Shown: positions 15,270 through 23,505 of the stretch, in pieces
How the letters are laid out: each line of letters opens with the position of its first letter
Position numbering within the stretch: the first letter of the stretch is position 1
NCBI GenBank assembly: GCA_015233705.1
Contig: JADFXE010000005.1
Location: 3,621 to 27,125, forward strand
Source of the DNA: Candidatus Omnitrophota bacterium
GTDB lineage: Bacteria; Omnitrophota; Koll11; Zapsychrales; Fredricksoniimonadaceae
DNA length: 23,505 bases
Direction of reading: 5' to 3'
Notes under the pieces: model-generated
Seen by the model: only the letters and a program-made list of their open reading frames with translations
Told to the model about the DNA's origin: nothing
Database searches by the model: none
Program-made: the position numbers and the translations under genes

Positions 15270-15479
15270 CTACGTAGCCGATGCGGCCTTGGGAAGGAGT
15301 TCGGTCAGGGCCGGCACTGTGGCCGGGCTGATCGGCGCAATCTCCCGAATGATGGGTGACAGCCCCGGAATATTGACCACTGCCGGACTCTGGAACTGCG
15401 CCGGCAGCGGCATGCCCTGACCATCCATCTTGATGCCCATGGTCAGGTTCTCATCGCTCATGTTGATACCACCAACCGG
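15270..15479 (-). repeat. Conserved C-terminal tail coding repeat, downstream gene
   Basis: These 210 bases encode the last 69 residues and the stop, starting PVGGINMSDENL. The upstream paralog ends with a tail of exactly the same length (19672-19881). About 50 of 69 residues are identical by eye and none is gapped. Some stretches are nearly identical at the DNA level, for example tgcgccggcagcggcatg. Confidence 0.85.
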
Positions 15480-18400
15480 CTTGCCGCGGGCTTGCCCTGC
15501 CGCCAGCGTTTCCTGCGAATGATCCAGAAGTTTATAATCCGTCAGCGCTCTGCGGACCTGATCACCGGAGAAATTCCCGACCGCGGCCCAAGTTCTACCC
15601 GGCTGCTTTTGTTCCACGACCCACATATCACGACCGCCGTCCGCCTTGCGCGCCACTCGAAGCAAGGCCAATTCCCTTGGCCGGTCCTTCAGCTCAGCCA
15701 CAAAGGGCGCCGGATCCTTTTCCTGAAACACGGCCCGCTCCAGCGCGCCCAGCGCGGCCTTCACGCTCTCTTTCTGATGCGGGGTAAAAGTCTCCCAACC
15801 TTTTTGCCTATCTAATGCCGCCTGCTCAGCCATCCTGCTCTGAACCAAGGCATAACGTTCCTGAAGTGTAAGGGACAGGAAAAAAGGAAGCTTGGCAATC
15901 AATTCTTTACTAAGATAAGTTCTAAAATACCCGGATTCCTCTCCTCTGCGAAAAGAGGCCACCACAAACCGCGTTATCCCATTGACCTGCTCAGGAGTGA
16001 ACTCCCGCCTGATCTGCAATTGATAATTCGCCAAGGCCATGCGAATCTGCGGCGTCGAAAGCTTCGCAAAATAAATCGTACCTGCCAGCTGATCCTTGAT
16101 GTTCACTCCCCACAAACGGGACTGCTCCCCGTCTCTTTCACGATTGATGGATTGACCAACAACAAGCTCCACCTCTGGCTGACCATTGACGCTGACCTTA
16201 AAAGGAATCTTCTCCAGCAGAATCCGACGCTCAAACCCTTTCAGCGTTTCTCGCAAAACATCAACCCATGCCTGCTTAGAAGGCGCGATCGTCCGTTCTG
16301 CATCCAGAGTTGCGTTCAAAGCCTTCCGGATCAGGGCGTAGCGCTCCTGCACTGGCAAGGCCTGGAAAAAACCCAGGCTGTTGACATCATTTTCGCCTAA
16401 GGCCCACGCATGAACAGCTTCCAGGTCTTCCCCTGCCAGAATTGCCTTAATATTTTCCCTGTTCGCTGACTTGAGACGCTCAAAAGCCTGTTGGATATTC
16501 TCTAGTCTTTTCTCAAGCCCTGCCTGATTAATCATCCCCAGGACCTTCCGCATATCCTGAACCGCGGGTGGATTAAGCAAGTCGATCTGAGTTGCCATAA
16601 GACTTACCGACCTGATGGTATCATTAATCTCACTCCGAATACGGCCTCGCACACCATCGTCTGTCGCAGGATCAAGTCCCCCTTGAAGCTCTTTTATTTC
16701 TTGCTCTTTTCTCAACTTATCCGCCATAAGTCGAGCGATTTGAGCATCCCGATCTGCAACAAAAGCCTTCGCAGTCCGATAAACACCTTCAGGATCCGCA
16801 TCCCCAAGAAATATGGTAAACCTTGGCACAAGACCGGCCACCAAACCTTCCTGCGCAGCTAGCTCGGCTGTGATCATTGTGATCTTGCCCTGATCAACTG
16901 GATTACGGCGTTGGCGGTAAAAAGTCAGTTCCCTGCTCAACCGTATTTCTTCCGCGATTTCAGCCAAAGGAATAGCCCGAAGGAGCCCGCCTTCCAAGGC
17001 TGGCACAGCCCGGGATGTCACGGCCTGGGCATCGTCAAAACAATGAAGCACAGCATAAACCTTCCTGAGCTCTCTCGCACTATCGACCAACCTATCTGCG
17101 GCATCCTCGAGTTCTTTCTTTCGCTCCGCCAGAGGAAGCCTGGCAAAGGCCTTAATCGCTGGCTTGCTACTATCTTGAGAAAATTGACCACTATTGCTCA
17201 CTGCCTGAATATCTCCGCCCGTGACGTATTCACGGCTAAAAGATCCGATACCCACTTCCGGCCTATTCGTCATCCATTCGTAAAGATGATAAACGACCGT
17301 ATCAACATCCTCCGGGCTCATCCTGGGCGCAGGCAATGCTGGCACAGGCGCTGCCTGATCAAACTCCGTCTGAAAGATCCTTTCCCAGATCGCCCGGCCC
17401 CTGATCCCCGCCGACGTATCCTTAAAACCATCTTGGGCCCAAGCACGCCTGAGCCACTCGTCGAATGCGCCTAAACGCCGCACCCTGGGTAAATGCGTGA
17501 TCCTAAGTGCTTGCTCAGCCGCGGGGAGATTATTCCTTTCTAATGTCTGGATATCCTTTTCATTGAGGAGGCCATCCTTGTTAAATGTCGCAAATTCTGC
17601 ATCCGTTTTCAGACGGAAAAGAAGGTTCGCTACCGCCAACAGGTCCTCGTCCATAAAATTAGGAGGATTATTATGCTCCCGGATGTTCATCAGGAGCTCC
17701 CACATCTGCTTCAATTGGCCGAATCTCTGCCGGGCTCTCATCCGCTCAGGCGATTCCGGACCGTTGATCTTCATGCCCAGCTGCCTGAGGGCATGCTGAA
17801 CAACCTCGATCTTCTTGCCGAACCAAAGATCACGGAAATGACCGAAGGCCTTAAGCTGCTCCAGCGTCTTGCCCCTGGTCAGTGCCGCCAAGGTTTCAGG
17901 TTCACGGCTAAAGTCGATCTCTCCACTGGCATTAAACACCGCGCTAAGAAGGAACGGGGGAATAATATCCGCCGCCACGATAACGCCCTCCTCATCCTCT
18001 GAAGAAATCTGATAGTCGGGAATATATTCATAGCCCAGGATCTCATCGAAAAGGATCATCCTGGCCATGCGACGCTGACTTTCATAAAGTATTTTCAGCG
18101 CCTGGATCCGCGCTGCTACGGGCATCTGGGCAACGGTGGAGATCTCCGACAACACTCCGTTAACGCCTGCCAGTCTCCGAAGAGCTTCCTCGAGCTTCTC
18201 AGGGTCAATCTCTTCCCGAAATATCTTCATGGCTCCAGGCCTGAACGCCAGCAGATGCGTCGCGACCAGATCCACTGACCTTAACTCTTCTTTCGTCACC
18301 ACAGGCTCTGGCGGAAGTGCTGCTGTCAATGGCGGGCGACTCGGCGTCACCAGCGTCACCTCCGCGGCATCCAGGCGCGGCTCTTTGGCCTCAACCGCCT

Positions 18401-19511
18401 TCGCCGCGGCATCAGGATCAACGAACTTCATCGCGCCGGGCGGGAGGCCGCCGAGCAGTCCGCCGGAGAAATACTTTCTCGGCAGGACTTCATTGGTCAG
18501 CGGATCCGCCTCTTCCTTGATGTAATTGAACACGCCGACTTTGTAGGCCTGCAGATACTGCTGGTAGATCCTCTCCTTGGCCTGGGGATCATTGACCTCG
18601 ATCCCGGCCACCTTGCTCTTGTCCGCATAAACCTGTCCCAAAAGGCTTTCCTTGAGCGTCTTCTTGAACCAGTTGGCCATGATCATGGCGCTGTAGACCT
18701 GGCGCACCTGCGAAAAATTTTCGCCTTCGTTCACTTCCTTCTCGATCACCGGCACAATCACCTCGCGGACAATGTCTGCCGCCATCTTGCGCTGCTCGTC
18801 GGTGCCGGCCGCTGCCGCATCCGCACCGACGTTGCCGAACTGTTCCTTATTCTGGGTCACGGCCATGAAATCCTGTTCCATCATGACCTTCAGGTGGCTC
18901 TTGACCAAAAACGCAGTATCGTCCTTCTGATAGATCTCCGCGTTGTCCGCCATGATCCAAACCTTATTGAACGTGTCGACCGGAATATCGATCGTGCCAA
19001 ACTTTTCTTTGGCCTGGGAATAGATCTTTTGCCAGAATTCCCGGCCCACATTATCCTCCGGATAGATCAAAGAAGCGGTCAGCTGTTTGAGGATGTAATC
19101 CTGAGCCAGAAGGTCGCGGCCCATTTCCGTCTCGGCAAAATTGTCTGGAATAATGCGATTCGATTCATGCGGCGACAGGTTCACCCACATATCGCTGTTG
19201 GGGATCGTGAGCGACGCCAGGAAATACTTGATCAACTTCTGGTATTCCTGTCTTTTGACATCGTCCGCCATGGGCCTCTCGCCCTTGTCCATGACAAAAT
19301 AGAAACTGAACGGATCCTTGAGGTTGACCCGCAAGCCCGCCATCTGCGCTGGCTCAAAGTGCGAACTCAGATGCACGATCTGCCCCGCCGGCGGCATCTG
19401 CACCACGACCTGGGCAAAGCCAGACTGCGCCGGGATCATGGTCACAAACGCTGTGATGACCGCGACCGCAACGATCCGGAACAATCCTGTCCGTTTCAGA
19501 TTCCGCACCAT
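15270..19511 (-). CDS. Giant secreted modular protein, downstream tandem paralog (complete, 1413 aa)
   Basis: Function unknown. The type resembles long exported proteins I associate with Omnitrophota. A signal peptide spans residues 1-33 (basic RNLKRTG, hydrophobic core, cleavage likely after GFA). Residues about 41-351 are a conserved N-terminal domain with NLSPHESNRIIPDNF, TEMGRDLLAQDYILKQ, PVDTFNKVWIM and RKYFSGG. The core (352-1344) is mostly helical and contains recurring modules. Phrases such as LSLTLQERYAL (1213-1223) and QALPVQERYAL (1050-1060) are each followed by a tryptophan patch and then a QxRxAL..Y motif (1155-1163, 1318-1326). A charged heptad-like stretch lies near 915-945. 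Residues 1345-1413 are a tail shared with the upstream paralog. No enzymatic motif or further membrane helix is seen, and only one cysteine. The start follows GGAGGAGA closely; GTG at codon 2 is an alternative. Confidence 0.9.
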   Translation of the reverse strand: MVRNLKRTGLFRIVAVAVITAFVTMIPAQSGFAQVVVQMPPAGQIVHLSSHFEPAQMAGLRVNLKDPFSFYFVMDKGERPMADDVKRQEYQKLIKYFLASLTIPNSDMWVNLSPHESNRIIPDNFAETEMGRDLLAQDYILKQLTASLIYPEDNVGREFWQKIYSQAKEKFGTIDIPVDTFNKVWIMADNAEIYQKDDTAFLVKSHLKVMMEQDFMAVTQNKEQFGNVGADAAAAGTDEQRKMAADIVREVIVPVIEKEVNEGENFSQVRQVYSAMIMANWFKKTLKESLLGQVYADKSKVAGIEVNDPQAKERIYQQYLQAYKVGVFNYIKEEADPLTNEVLPRKYFSGGLLGGLPPGAMKFVDPDAAAKAVEAKEPRLDAAEVTLVTPSRPPLTAALPPEPVVTKEELRSVDLVATHLLAFRPGAMKIFREEIDPEKLEEALRRLAGVNGVLSEISTVAQMPVAARIQALKILYESQRRMARMILFDEILGYEYIPDYQISSEDEEGVIVAADIIPPFLLSAVFNASGEIDFSREPETLAALTRGKTLEQLKAFGHFRDLWFGKKIEVVQHALRQLGMKINGPESPERMRARQRFGQLKQMWELLMNIREHNNPPNFMDEDLLAVANLLFRLKTDAEFATFNKDGLLNEKDIQTLERNNLPAAEQALRITHLPRVRRLGAFDEWLRRAWAQDGFKDTSAGIRGRAIWERIFQTEFDQAAPVPALPAPRMSPEDVDTVVYHLYEWMTNRPEVGIGSFSREYVTGGDIQAVSNSGQFSQDSSKPAIKAFARLPLAERKKELEDAADRLVDSARELRKVYAVLHCFDDAQAVTSRAVPALEGGLLRAIPLAEIAEEIRLSRELTFYRQRRNPVDQGKITMITAELAAQEGLVAGLVPRFTIFLGDADPEGVYRTAKAFVADRDAQIARLMADKLRKEQEIKELQGGLDPATDDGVRGRIRSEINDTIRSVSLMATQIDLLNPPAVQDMRKVLGMINQAGLEKRLENIQQAFERLKSANRENIKAILAGEDLEAVHAWALGENDVNSLGFFQALPVQERYALIRKALNATLDAERTIAPSKQAWVDVLRETLKGFERRILLEKIPFKVSVNGQPEVELVVGQSINRERDGEQSRLWGVNIKDQLAGTIYFAKLSTPQIRMALANYQLQIRREFTPEQVNGITRFVVASFRRGEESGYFRTYLSKELIAKLPFFLSLTLQERYALVQSRMAEQAALDRQKGWETFTPHQKESVKAALGALERAVFQEKDPAPFVAELKDRPRELALLRVARKADGGRDMWVVEQKQPGRTWAAVGNFSGDQVRRALTDYKLLDHSQETLAAGQARGKPVGGINMSDENLTMGIKMDGQGMPLPAQFQSPAVVNIPGLSPIIREIAPISPATVPALTELLPKAASAT
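18459..19247 (-). repeat. Conserved N-terminal domain coding repeat, downstream gene
   Basis: These 789 bases encode residues 89-351 and align without gaps to 22717-23505 in the upstream paralog. From the methionine at residue 108 to the FSGG motif, about 214 of 244 residues are identical by eye (88%). Similarity stops abruptly after FSGG, where the variable cores begin. Confidence 0.9.
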
Positions 19512-19524
19512 TCTCCTCCCCGAC

Positions 19525-19596
19525 TGTCATCCCGAGGCCAACGGCCGAGGGATCTCATGACCATTGCGATTCTTGACCCTGCCGCTCAGAATGACA
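19525..19596. mobile_element. 72-bp element with terminal inverted repeats between the giant genes
   Basis: The ends tgtcatcccgag (19525-19536) and ctcagaatgaca (19585-19596) are inverted repeats with two mismatches in twelve, pattern TGTCATYCYGAG. The interior holds a small hairpin (ggcc-aac-ggcc) and gagggatctcatgacc. Repeats of the general TGTCATTCTGAG type are scattered through many uncultured bacterial genomes and resemble non-autonomous miniature elements. It lies 13 bases before the start of the downstream giant gene. No transposase is encoded. Confidence 0.55.
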
Positions 19597-19671
19597 TCCT
19601 AACAATTACAGAACACGCCACTTTTCACGACAGCGTGTCCCGATCACTTCCCATTTCCCCTCCGGCCACCT

Positions 19672-19881
19672 CTAGGCCGCACTCGCCGACGCCTGCATCA
19701 TCGCGCTCAACACCGGCACTGTTGCCGGACTGACCGGCGCGATATCACGAATGACAGGCGAAAGTCCCTGAATATTGACCATGGCCGGATCCTGCATCTG
19801 CGCCGGCAGCGGCATGCCCTGGCCATCGGTCTTGATCTCCATGGTCAAATTCTCATCACTCAGGTTGATACCACCGACGGG
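19672..19881 (-). repeat. Conserved C-terminal tail coding repeat, upstream gene
   Basis: This stretch encodes the final 69 residues, starting PVGGINLSDENL, plus the stop. It pairs with 15270-15479. The core just before it (GIKAAN) has no counterpart in the neighbour, so the boundary is sharp at the proline. Confidence 0.85.
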
Positions 19882-22800
19882 ATTGGCGGCCTTGATCCCT
19901 TCGGCAACCGCCGCGCGATAGCCGGCCTCATAATCAGCGCTCGTACCCGCAACAGTACTGTCCACATTCTTCCTGGCCCAATCCTCCAAGGCAGCCTGTT
20001 CCGCTGCCCCCCAAGTTCCATTTCTCGCAATGATACTCAGCCGACCTTCAACAGCTACGAATCCATCAATGCGTCCCTGCTTCACTTTAGACTCTGTCAT
20101 ATCTTCCGACTTGACTCGCATATCCGCAACAGCAGCTTTAATAGTACTGACATCCTTGGCATTAGGCTTGCCAGATGCTAAAGCCTCCTGTTGAAGCCGA
20201 GTCAGAAGAGGCGTGCCCGGAGTTCTGGGCGCCTCGACCGAGTCGGAAATTAAGGTCTTGACGCCGAGCGCTTCGTCATACATAACATTAGTTACCTCGA
20301 CCGTTTCCTCAAGTGCAGCGCGGAAAGCGTTACGATAATATTCGTTGATGGGCTCTCCTTCAGACGTCTTGCCTGTAAGCACCTCAACTCTTTTTATCTG
20401 CGCATCAACATCAGCGACCTTCTTCTGCAGAGAGCCAATGTCACCGCCTCCCAACGTTCCGTTAATTTCACTGTCACCCAGCAATTCTATGGCTTTATCG
20501 AATCCATCAATACGCCCCTTTAATTCATCCCTGTCTGCGCCGATTGCCACCATTCGCTGCTCCCGGGCCCTCGCTTGCAATTGACTAACAGCAGCCCTGA
20601 TCTTCATACTCTCGATCCGAATCCTGTCTAGTGCGCTTATAACTTTTCTCACAGCGGTTGCACTTGCATTATCCACTGCCGTTATCGCAGCGAGACTGAT
20701 CGCAATAGCACCCTCGATCGTTGGCAACTTTTCTTTCATTTTCTTCATATCCTGCAAGTGATCATTCAAATCCGTATTCCGCCTGCCTTCGGCCTGGACC
20801 CGGGCCTCCAGCATGTCAATGACTTCCTGAAGCGTGGCCTGACGCATCTCAAGCGAAAGCCCGTAAAAAACACCTATCATATACTGCCCAGCCATAAACA
20901 TCACTCTATGAGTAAAATAATTATTAAGAGTATCATTATTCTCAAGCTGATTATCCGGCGCGCCAACAAGCTGTGAGAGCGTAAACTCAACGCACGGTAT
21001 TCTTCCCACTATGTTTAGTATATCAATCAATTGATCACGCCAATCCTCAAGCCCCGCCCTTTCCGCATCAGATGCTGCAGCCCGGATCTCTGTTATGATC
21101 AGACTGTGAATACTCTGCAGGATCAAGGCCGTGCGCTGGGGCAATGTCAAATCAGCGAACATAAGCAATCTTTTGATAATCGCCGCATCCAACCCTTTAT
21201 TTTGTAACGCCCGTTCGATCTCTTTCCGATCAATCGAATAACCTGAAAAGAGGCTGAGCAGGCCCGGATCCTTAAGATTGACCAGAGCTCGCTCGATATC
21301 CTCCCGCAATCTTGGCGTAAACTCCGACGGAAATGTGAGCGTAAGCAGGTCCGGACGCGCCGCATCGGCAGCTGCTGGCGTCGCCGCAGCCACCGCAACC
21401 AGCTGCACATTATTCACCTCTGCCGTTTCCGAAGCCATGAACCGGTCCACACGAGCAAGCTGATCCTTCACACCCTGATCCTGCGGATTCTGCGCAACCA
21501 TCTCCTGCAAGGCTCCGTAATTATCGTTGGCCTCTCCCGGCCCCAGAATATCAGTGATCGCCTTGATCTCAGCCTGCTGTTGCGTGACCTCAGCATCCTT
21601 CTTTCTAATATCGCCCCTGAAAAGCTCCACATGCCTTGGATCATTCTTTTCGATCTCAGGCAACTTTGCCTGAAGCTTTGCCAATTCAGCCCGAAGTCGG
21701 GCCAGATTCTCCTGGGCTTTCTCCAAAACTACAGAAATGACCGGATCCACCAGCAAAGCATAGTTTGACCGAAGCATCGCTTTCCGAACCTGCCCGGTAG
21801 ACACTATCCCGATTACCTTCCAACTCCCATTCTGCTGCCGCTGCCGAAGCTGCCAGCGGCGGGTGTTTTCATTAGGTGAATTACCGACTTGCTTCCCAAC
21901 AGAAAATTCGCCCACCAAACCACTAACCTGCGCCGTGAAGGAAACACCTCTGGTCAAGACAAGGTTCTCCAGCGCCGTTAGAACAGCCTTCAATTCGGTT
22001 CTGTTCAGGCTTACTTCCACACCTTGCATCTGATGATCCCAAATTTTGAGAAGCAGGGCGTAGCGCTGCGTTACCGAAAGACTCAGAAAGAATGCGATCT
22101 GCTCTACCTCCTGAGCACTCTTTCCGCGAACAGCTTCAGGGATAAATCCCTTATCAGCATGCGCAATATCATGAGGCGTATGTTTGCTGTCTCTTAGCAA
22201 AGCCGCCACCGCGCCATCGGCATTCTCGACAGCCAGCGCCAGCGCAAAATTTTCCAAAGCCTCTTTCATTGTGGCAAGTTCCCTTTTAGAAGTCTCCGTT
22301 GGATTCTTGACGCGCCCCATCCTTCTAACGAGCATCTCAAGTGCGGCAACGCGATCTTTATTGCTCAAATTTTGGAAAAACTCACTCCTTTTTCCCTGCT
22401 CATTCATGTCTAAACCAGGTCGATGCCCAAAAGCGAGCTCAATATCCTCCAAACTCGTCCCATTGTTCAAAATAGTCCATACAATATCACCCAGCTGCTC
22501 TGGGGTAAATTCTCTGCCAGTCGCGGGAGCTTCGGCGTCCTGCTTGGCTGCCGGCGCTGCTGGCTGACCACGACCAATAAGTCCCAGAAGCCCGTTCGCC
22601 AATCTTGACAACAATGAGACCTGTGCAGCGTCCAGTCTTTCACCCGATGCGCGGACAGCTTCAGCGGCATCCGCCTGGGCAGCATCCTCGATTTGCTCCG
22701 GCCTTACTGCCAAGGCTCCGCCGGAGAAATACTTGCGCGGCAGCATCTCCCTGGTCACCGGGTCGGTCTCTTCCTTGATGTAATTGAACACGCCGACCTT

Positions 22801-23505
22801 GTAAGCCTCAAGATACTGCTTATAAATTTTTTCCTTGGCTTGGGGATCATTGACCTCAATGCCCGCGACCTTGCTCTTGTCCGCATAAACCTGGCCCAGC
22901 AAACTCTCCTTCAGGGCCTTTTTGAACCAGGTGGCCATGATCATGGCGCTGTAGATCTGACGCACCTGCGCAAAATTCTCGCCTTCATTGACTTCCTTCT
23001 CGATGACCGGCACAATGACCTCACGGACAATATCCGCCGCCATTTTGCGCGACTCATCAGTCCCGACCTCGGCATCCTGGGCGCTCACATTACCGAACTG
23101 CTCCTTGTTGCTGCTGATGGCCATGAAATCCTGTTCCATCATGACCTTCAAATGGCTCTTTACCAGAAACGCGGTGTCGTTCTTCTGATAGATCTTGGCC
23201 TTGTCAGCCATGATCCAAACCTTGTTAAACGTATCAACCGGAATGTCAATCGTGCCGAACTTCTCAAAGGCCTGCGAATACACCTGCTGCCAGAACTTCT
23301 TGCCGACCTCGTCCTCAGGATAGATCAAAGATGCGGTCAGCTGCTTGAGGATGTAATCCTGACCCAGAAGGTCGCGGCCCATCTCGGTCTCGGCAAAATT
23401 GTCAGGAATAATGCGGTTCGATTCATGCGGTGACAGGTTGACCCACATGTCACTGTTGGGGATCGTCAGCGACGCCAGGAAATACTTGATCAGCTTCTCG
23501 TATTC
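19672..23505 (-). CDS. Giant secreted modular protein, upstream tandem paralog (N-terminus outside the window)
   Basis: Function unknown. 1277 residues are visible. By comparison with its neighbour about 88 more, including a signal peptide, lie beyond the right edge. The first 263 visible residues are the conserved N-terminal domain, ending at RKYFSGG. Numbering from the methionine at 23448, the core (245-1189) differs from the neighbour but shares module phrases. Examples are REFTPEQL at 312-319, LSLSVTQRYALL near 455-466, a tryptophan patch near 532-543 and GQVRKAM near 552-558. A second FTP start is near 710 and LTLPQRTALIL near 767-777. A coiled-coil-like stretch (LEKAQENLARLRAELAKLQ) lies near 575-635. 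The last 69 residues are the shared tail. One cysteine is present and no catalytic motif is recognised. The gene ends 160 bases before the second paralog. Confidence 0.88.
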   Translation of the reverse strand, partial: EYEKLIKYFLASLTIPNSDMWVNLSPHESNRIIPDNFAETEMGRDLLGQDYILKQLTASLIYPEDEVGKKFWQQVYSQAFEKFGTIDIPVDTFNKVWIMADKAKIYQKNDTAFLVKSHLKVMMEQDFMAISSNKEQFGNVSAQDAEVGTDESRKMAADIVREVIVPVIEKEVNEGENFAQVRQIYSAMIMATWFKKALKESLLGQVYADKSKVAGIEVNDPQAKEKIYKQYLEAYKVGVFNYIKEETDPVTREMLPRKYFSGGALAVRPEQIEDAAQADAAEAVRASGERLDAAQVSLLSRLANGLLGLIGRGQPAAPAAKQDAEAPATGREFTPEQLGDIVWTILNNGTSLEDIELAFGHRPGLDMNEQGKRSEFFQNLSNKDRVAALEMLVRRMGRVKNPTETSKRELATMKEALENFALALAVENADGAVAALLRDSKHTPHDIAHADKGFIPEAVRGKSAQEVEQIAFFLSLSVTQRYALLLKIWDHQMQGVEVSLNRTELKAVLTALENLVLTRGVSFTAQVSGLVGEFSVGKQVGNSPNENTRRWQLRQRQQNGSWKVIGIVSTGQVRKAMLRSNYALLVDPVISVVLEKAQENLARLRAELAKLQAKLPEIEKNDPRHVELFRGDIRKKDAEVTQQQAEIKAITDILGPGEANDNYGALQEMVAQNPQDQGVKDQLARVDRFMASETAEVNNVQLVAVAAATPAAADAARPDLLTLTFPSEFTPRLREDIERALVNLKDPGLLSLFSGYSIDRKEIERALQNKGLDAAIIKRLLMFADLTLPQRTALILQSIHSLIITEIRAAASDAERAGLEDWRDQLIDILNIVGRIPCVEFTLSQLVGAPDNQLENNDTLNNYFTHRVMFMAGQYMIGVFYGLSLEMRQATLQEVIDMLEARVQAEGRRNTDLNDHLQDMKKMKEKLPTIEGAIAISLAAITAVDNASATAVRKVISALDRIRIESMKIRAAVSQLQARAREQRMVAIGADRDELKGRIDGFDKAIELLGDSEINGTLGGGDIGSLQKKVADVDAQIKRVEVLTGKTSEGEPINEYYRNAFRAALEETVEVTNVMYDEALGVKTLISDSVEAPRTPGTPLLTRLQQEALASGKPNAKDVSTIKAAVADMRVKSEDMTESKVKQGRIDGFVAVEGRLSIIARNGTWGAAEQAALEDWARKNVDSTVAGTSADYEAGYRAAVAEGIKAANPVGGINLSDENLTMEIKTDGQGMPLPAQMQDPAMVNIQGLSPVIRDIAPVSPATVPVLSAMMQASASAA
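22717..23505 (-). repeat. Conserved N-terminal domain coding repeat, upstream gene (cut by the window edge)
   Basis: These 789 bases run from the window edge to the FSGG motif and align gap-free with 18459-19247. Differences are scattered single substitutions. The one divergent patch is SAQDAEVG against GADAAAAG, probably a surface loop. Confidence 0.9.

Noticed and set aside
19672..23505. Giant proteins as SMC-like or other known coiled-coil ATPases
   Set aside because: The complete paralog starts with a signal peptide, no Walker motifs are present in either, and coiled-coil-like segments are short parts of a mixed helical core.

Overview
The window most likely comes from an uncultured Gram-negative-type bacterium of the candidate phylum Omnitrophota (OP3). 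That placement rests on recognition, not a search. The two very long secreted proteins at the right end look like a family I associate with Omnitrophota genomes. The rest combines outer-membrane lipid and lipoprotein transport genes (MlaEFD, LolCD) with a Firmicutes-style McsA-McsB-ClpC-RadA set. Every gene I can support is on the minus strand, so the biological reading order runs from high to low coordinates. No tRNA, rRNA or CRISPR array was seen, and no gene-free stretch exceeds about 220 bases.

Right end (15270-23505): two tandem giant genes. The upstream one (19672-23505) runs off the window; the downstream one (15270-19511) is complete at 1413 aa. They share a gap-free N-terminal domain (214 of 244 residues identical by eye over the part counted) and a 69-residue C-terminal tail (50 of 69 identical). 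The cores of roughly 950-1000 aa between these ends are largely different, but a helical module recurs in both. A 72-bp element with terminal inverted repeats lies between the two genes.

Middle (13907-15213): two small toxin-antitoxin-like modules, a VapB/VapC (PIN) pair and a BrnT/BrnA pair. Each has a palindrome over its probable promoter. brnT appears to carry a one-base deletion that separates its native start from its body.

Left 13.9 kb: a long co-directional series starting at a perfect-consensus sigma70-type promoter: lysS, lolC, lolD, a hairpin cluster, ilvE, mcsA, mcsB, a small membrane-anchored protein, clpC, an AsmA/TamB-like exported protein, mlaE, mlaF, mlaD and radA (cut by the window start). 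Start/stop overlaps at mcsA/mcsB, clpC/asmA-like and asmA-like/mlaE suggest translational coupling. The arginine-phosphorylation parts look intact: McsB has its catalytic region and RDxxRA motif, McsA has zinc fingers and a UVR motif, and ClpC has both phosphoarginine-receptor glutamates and a ClpP-docking loop. An envelope-lipid transport cassette sits between clpC and radA, genes that are neighbours in Bacillus. A dispersed inverted-repeat element occurs twice, each time ending exactly on the start codon of the next gene (mcsA and lolC).
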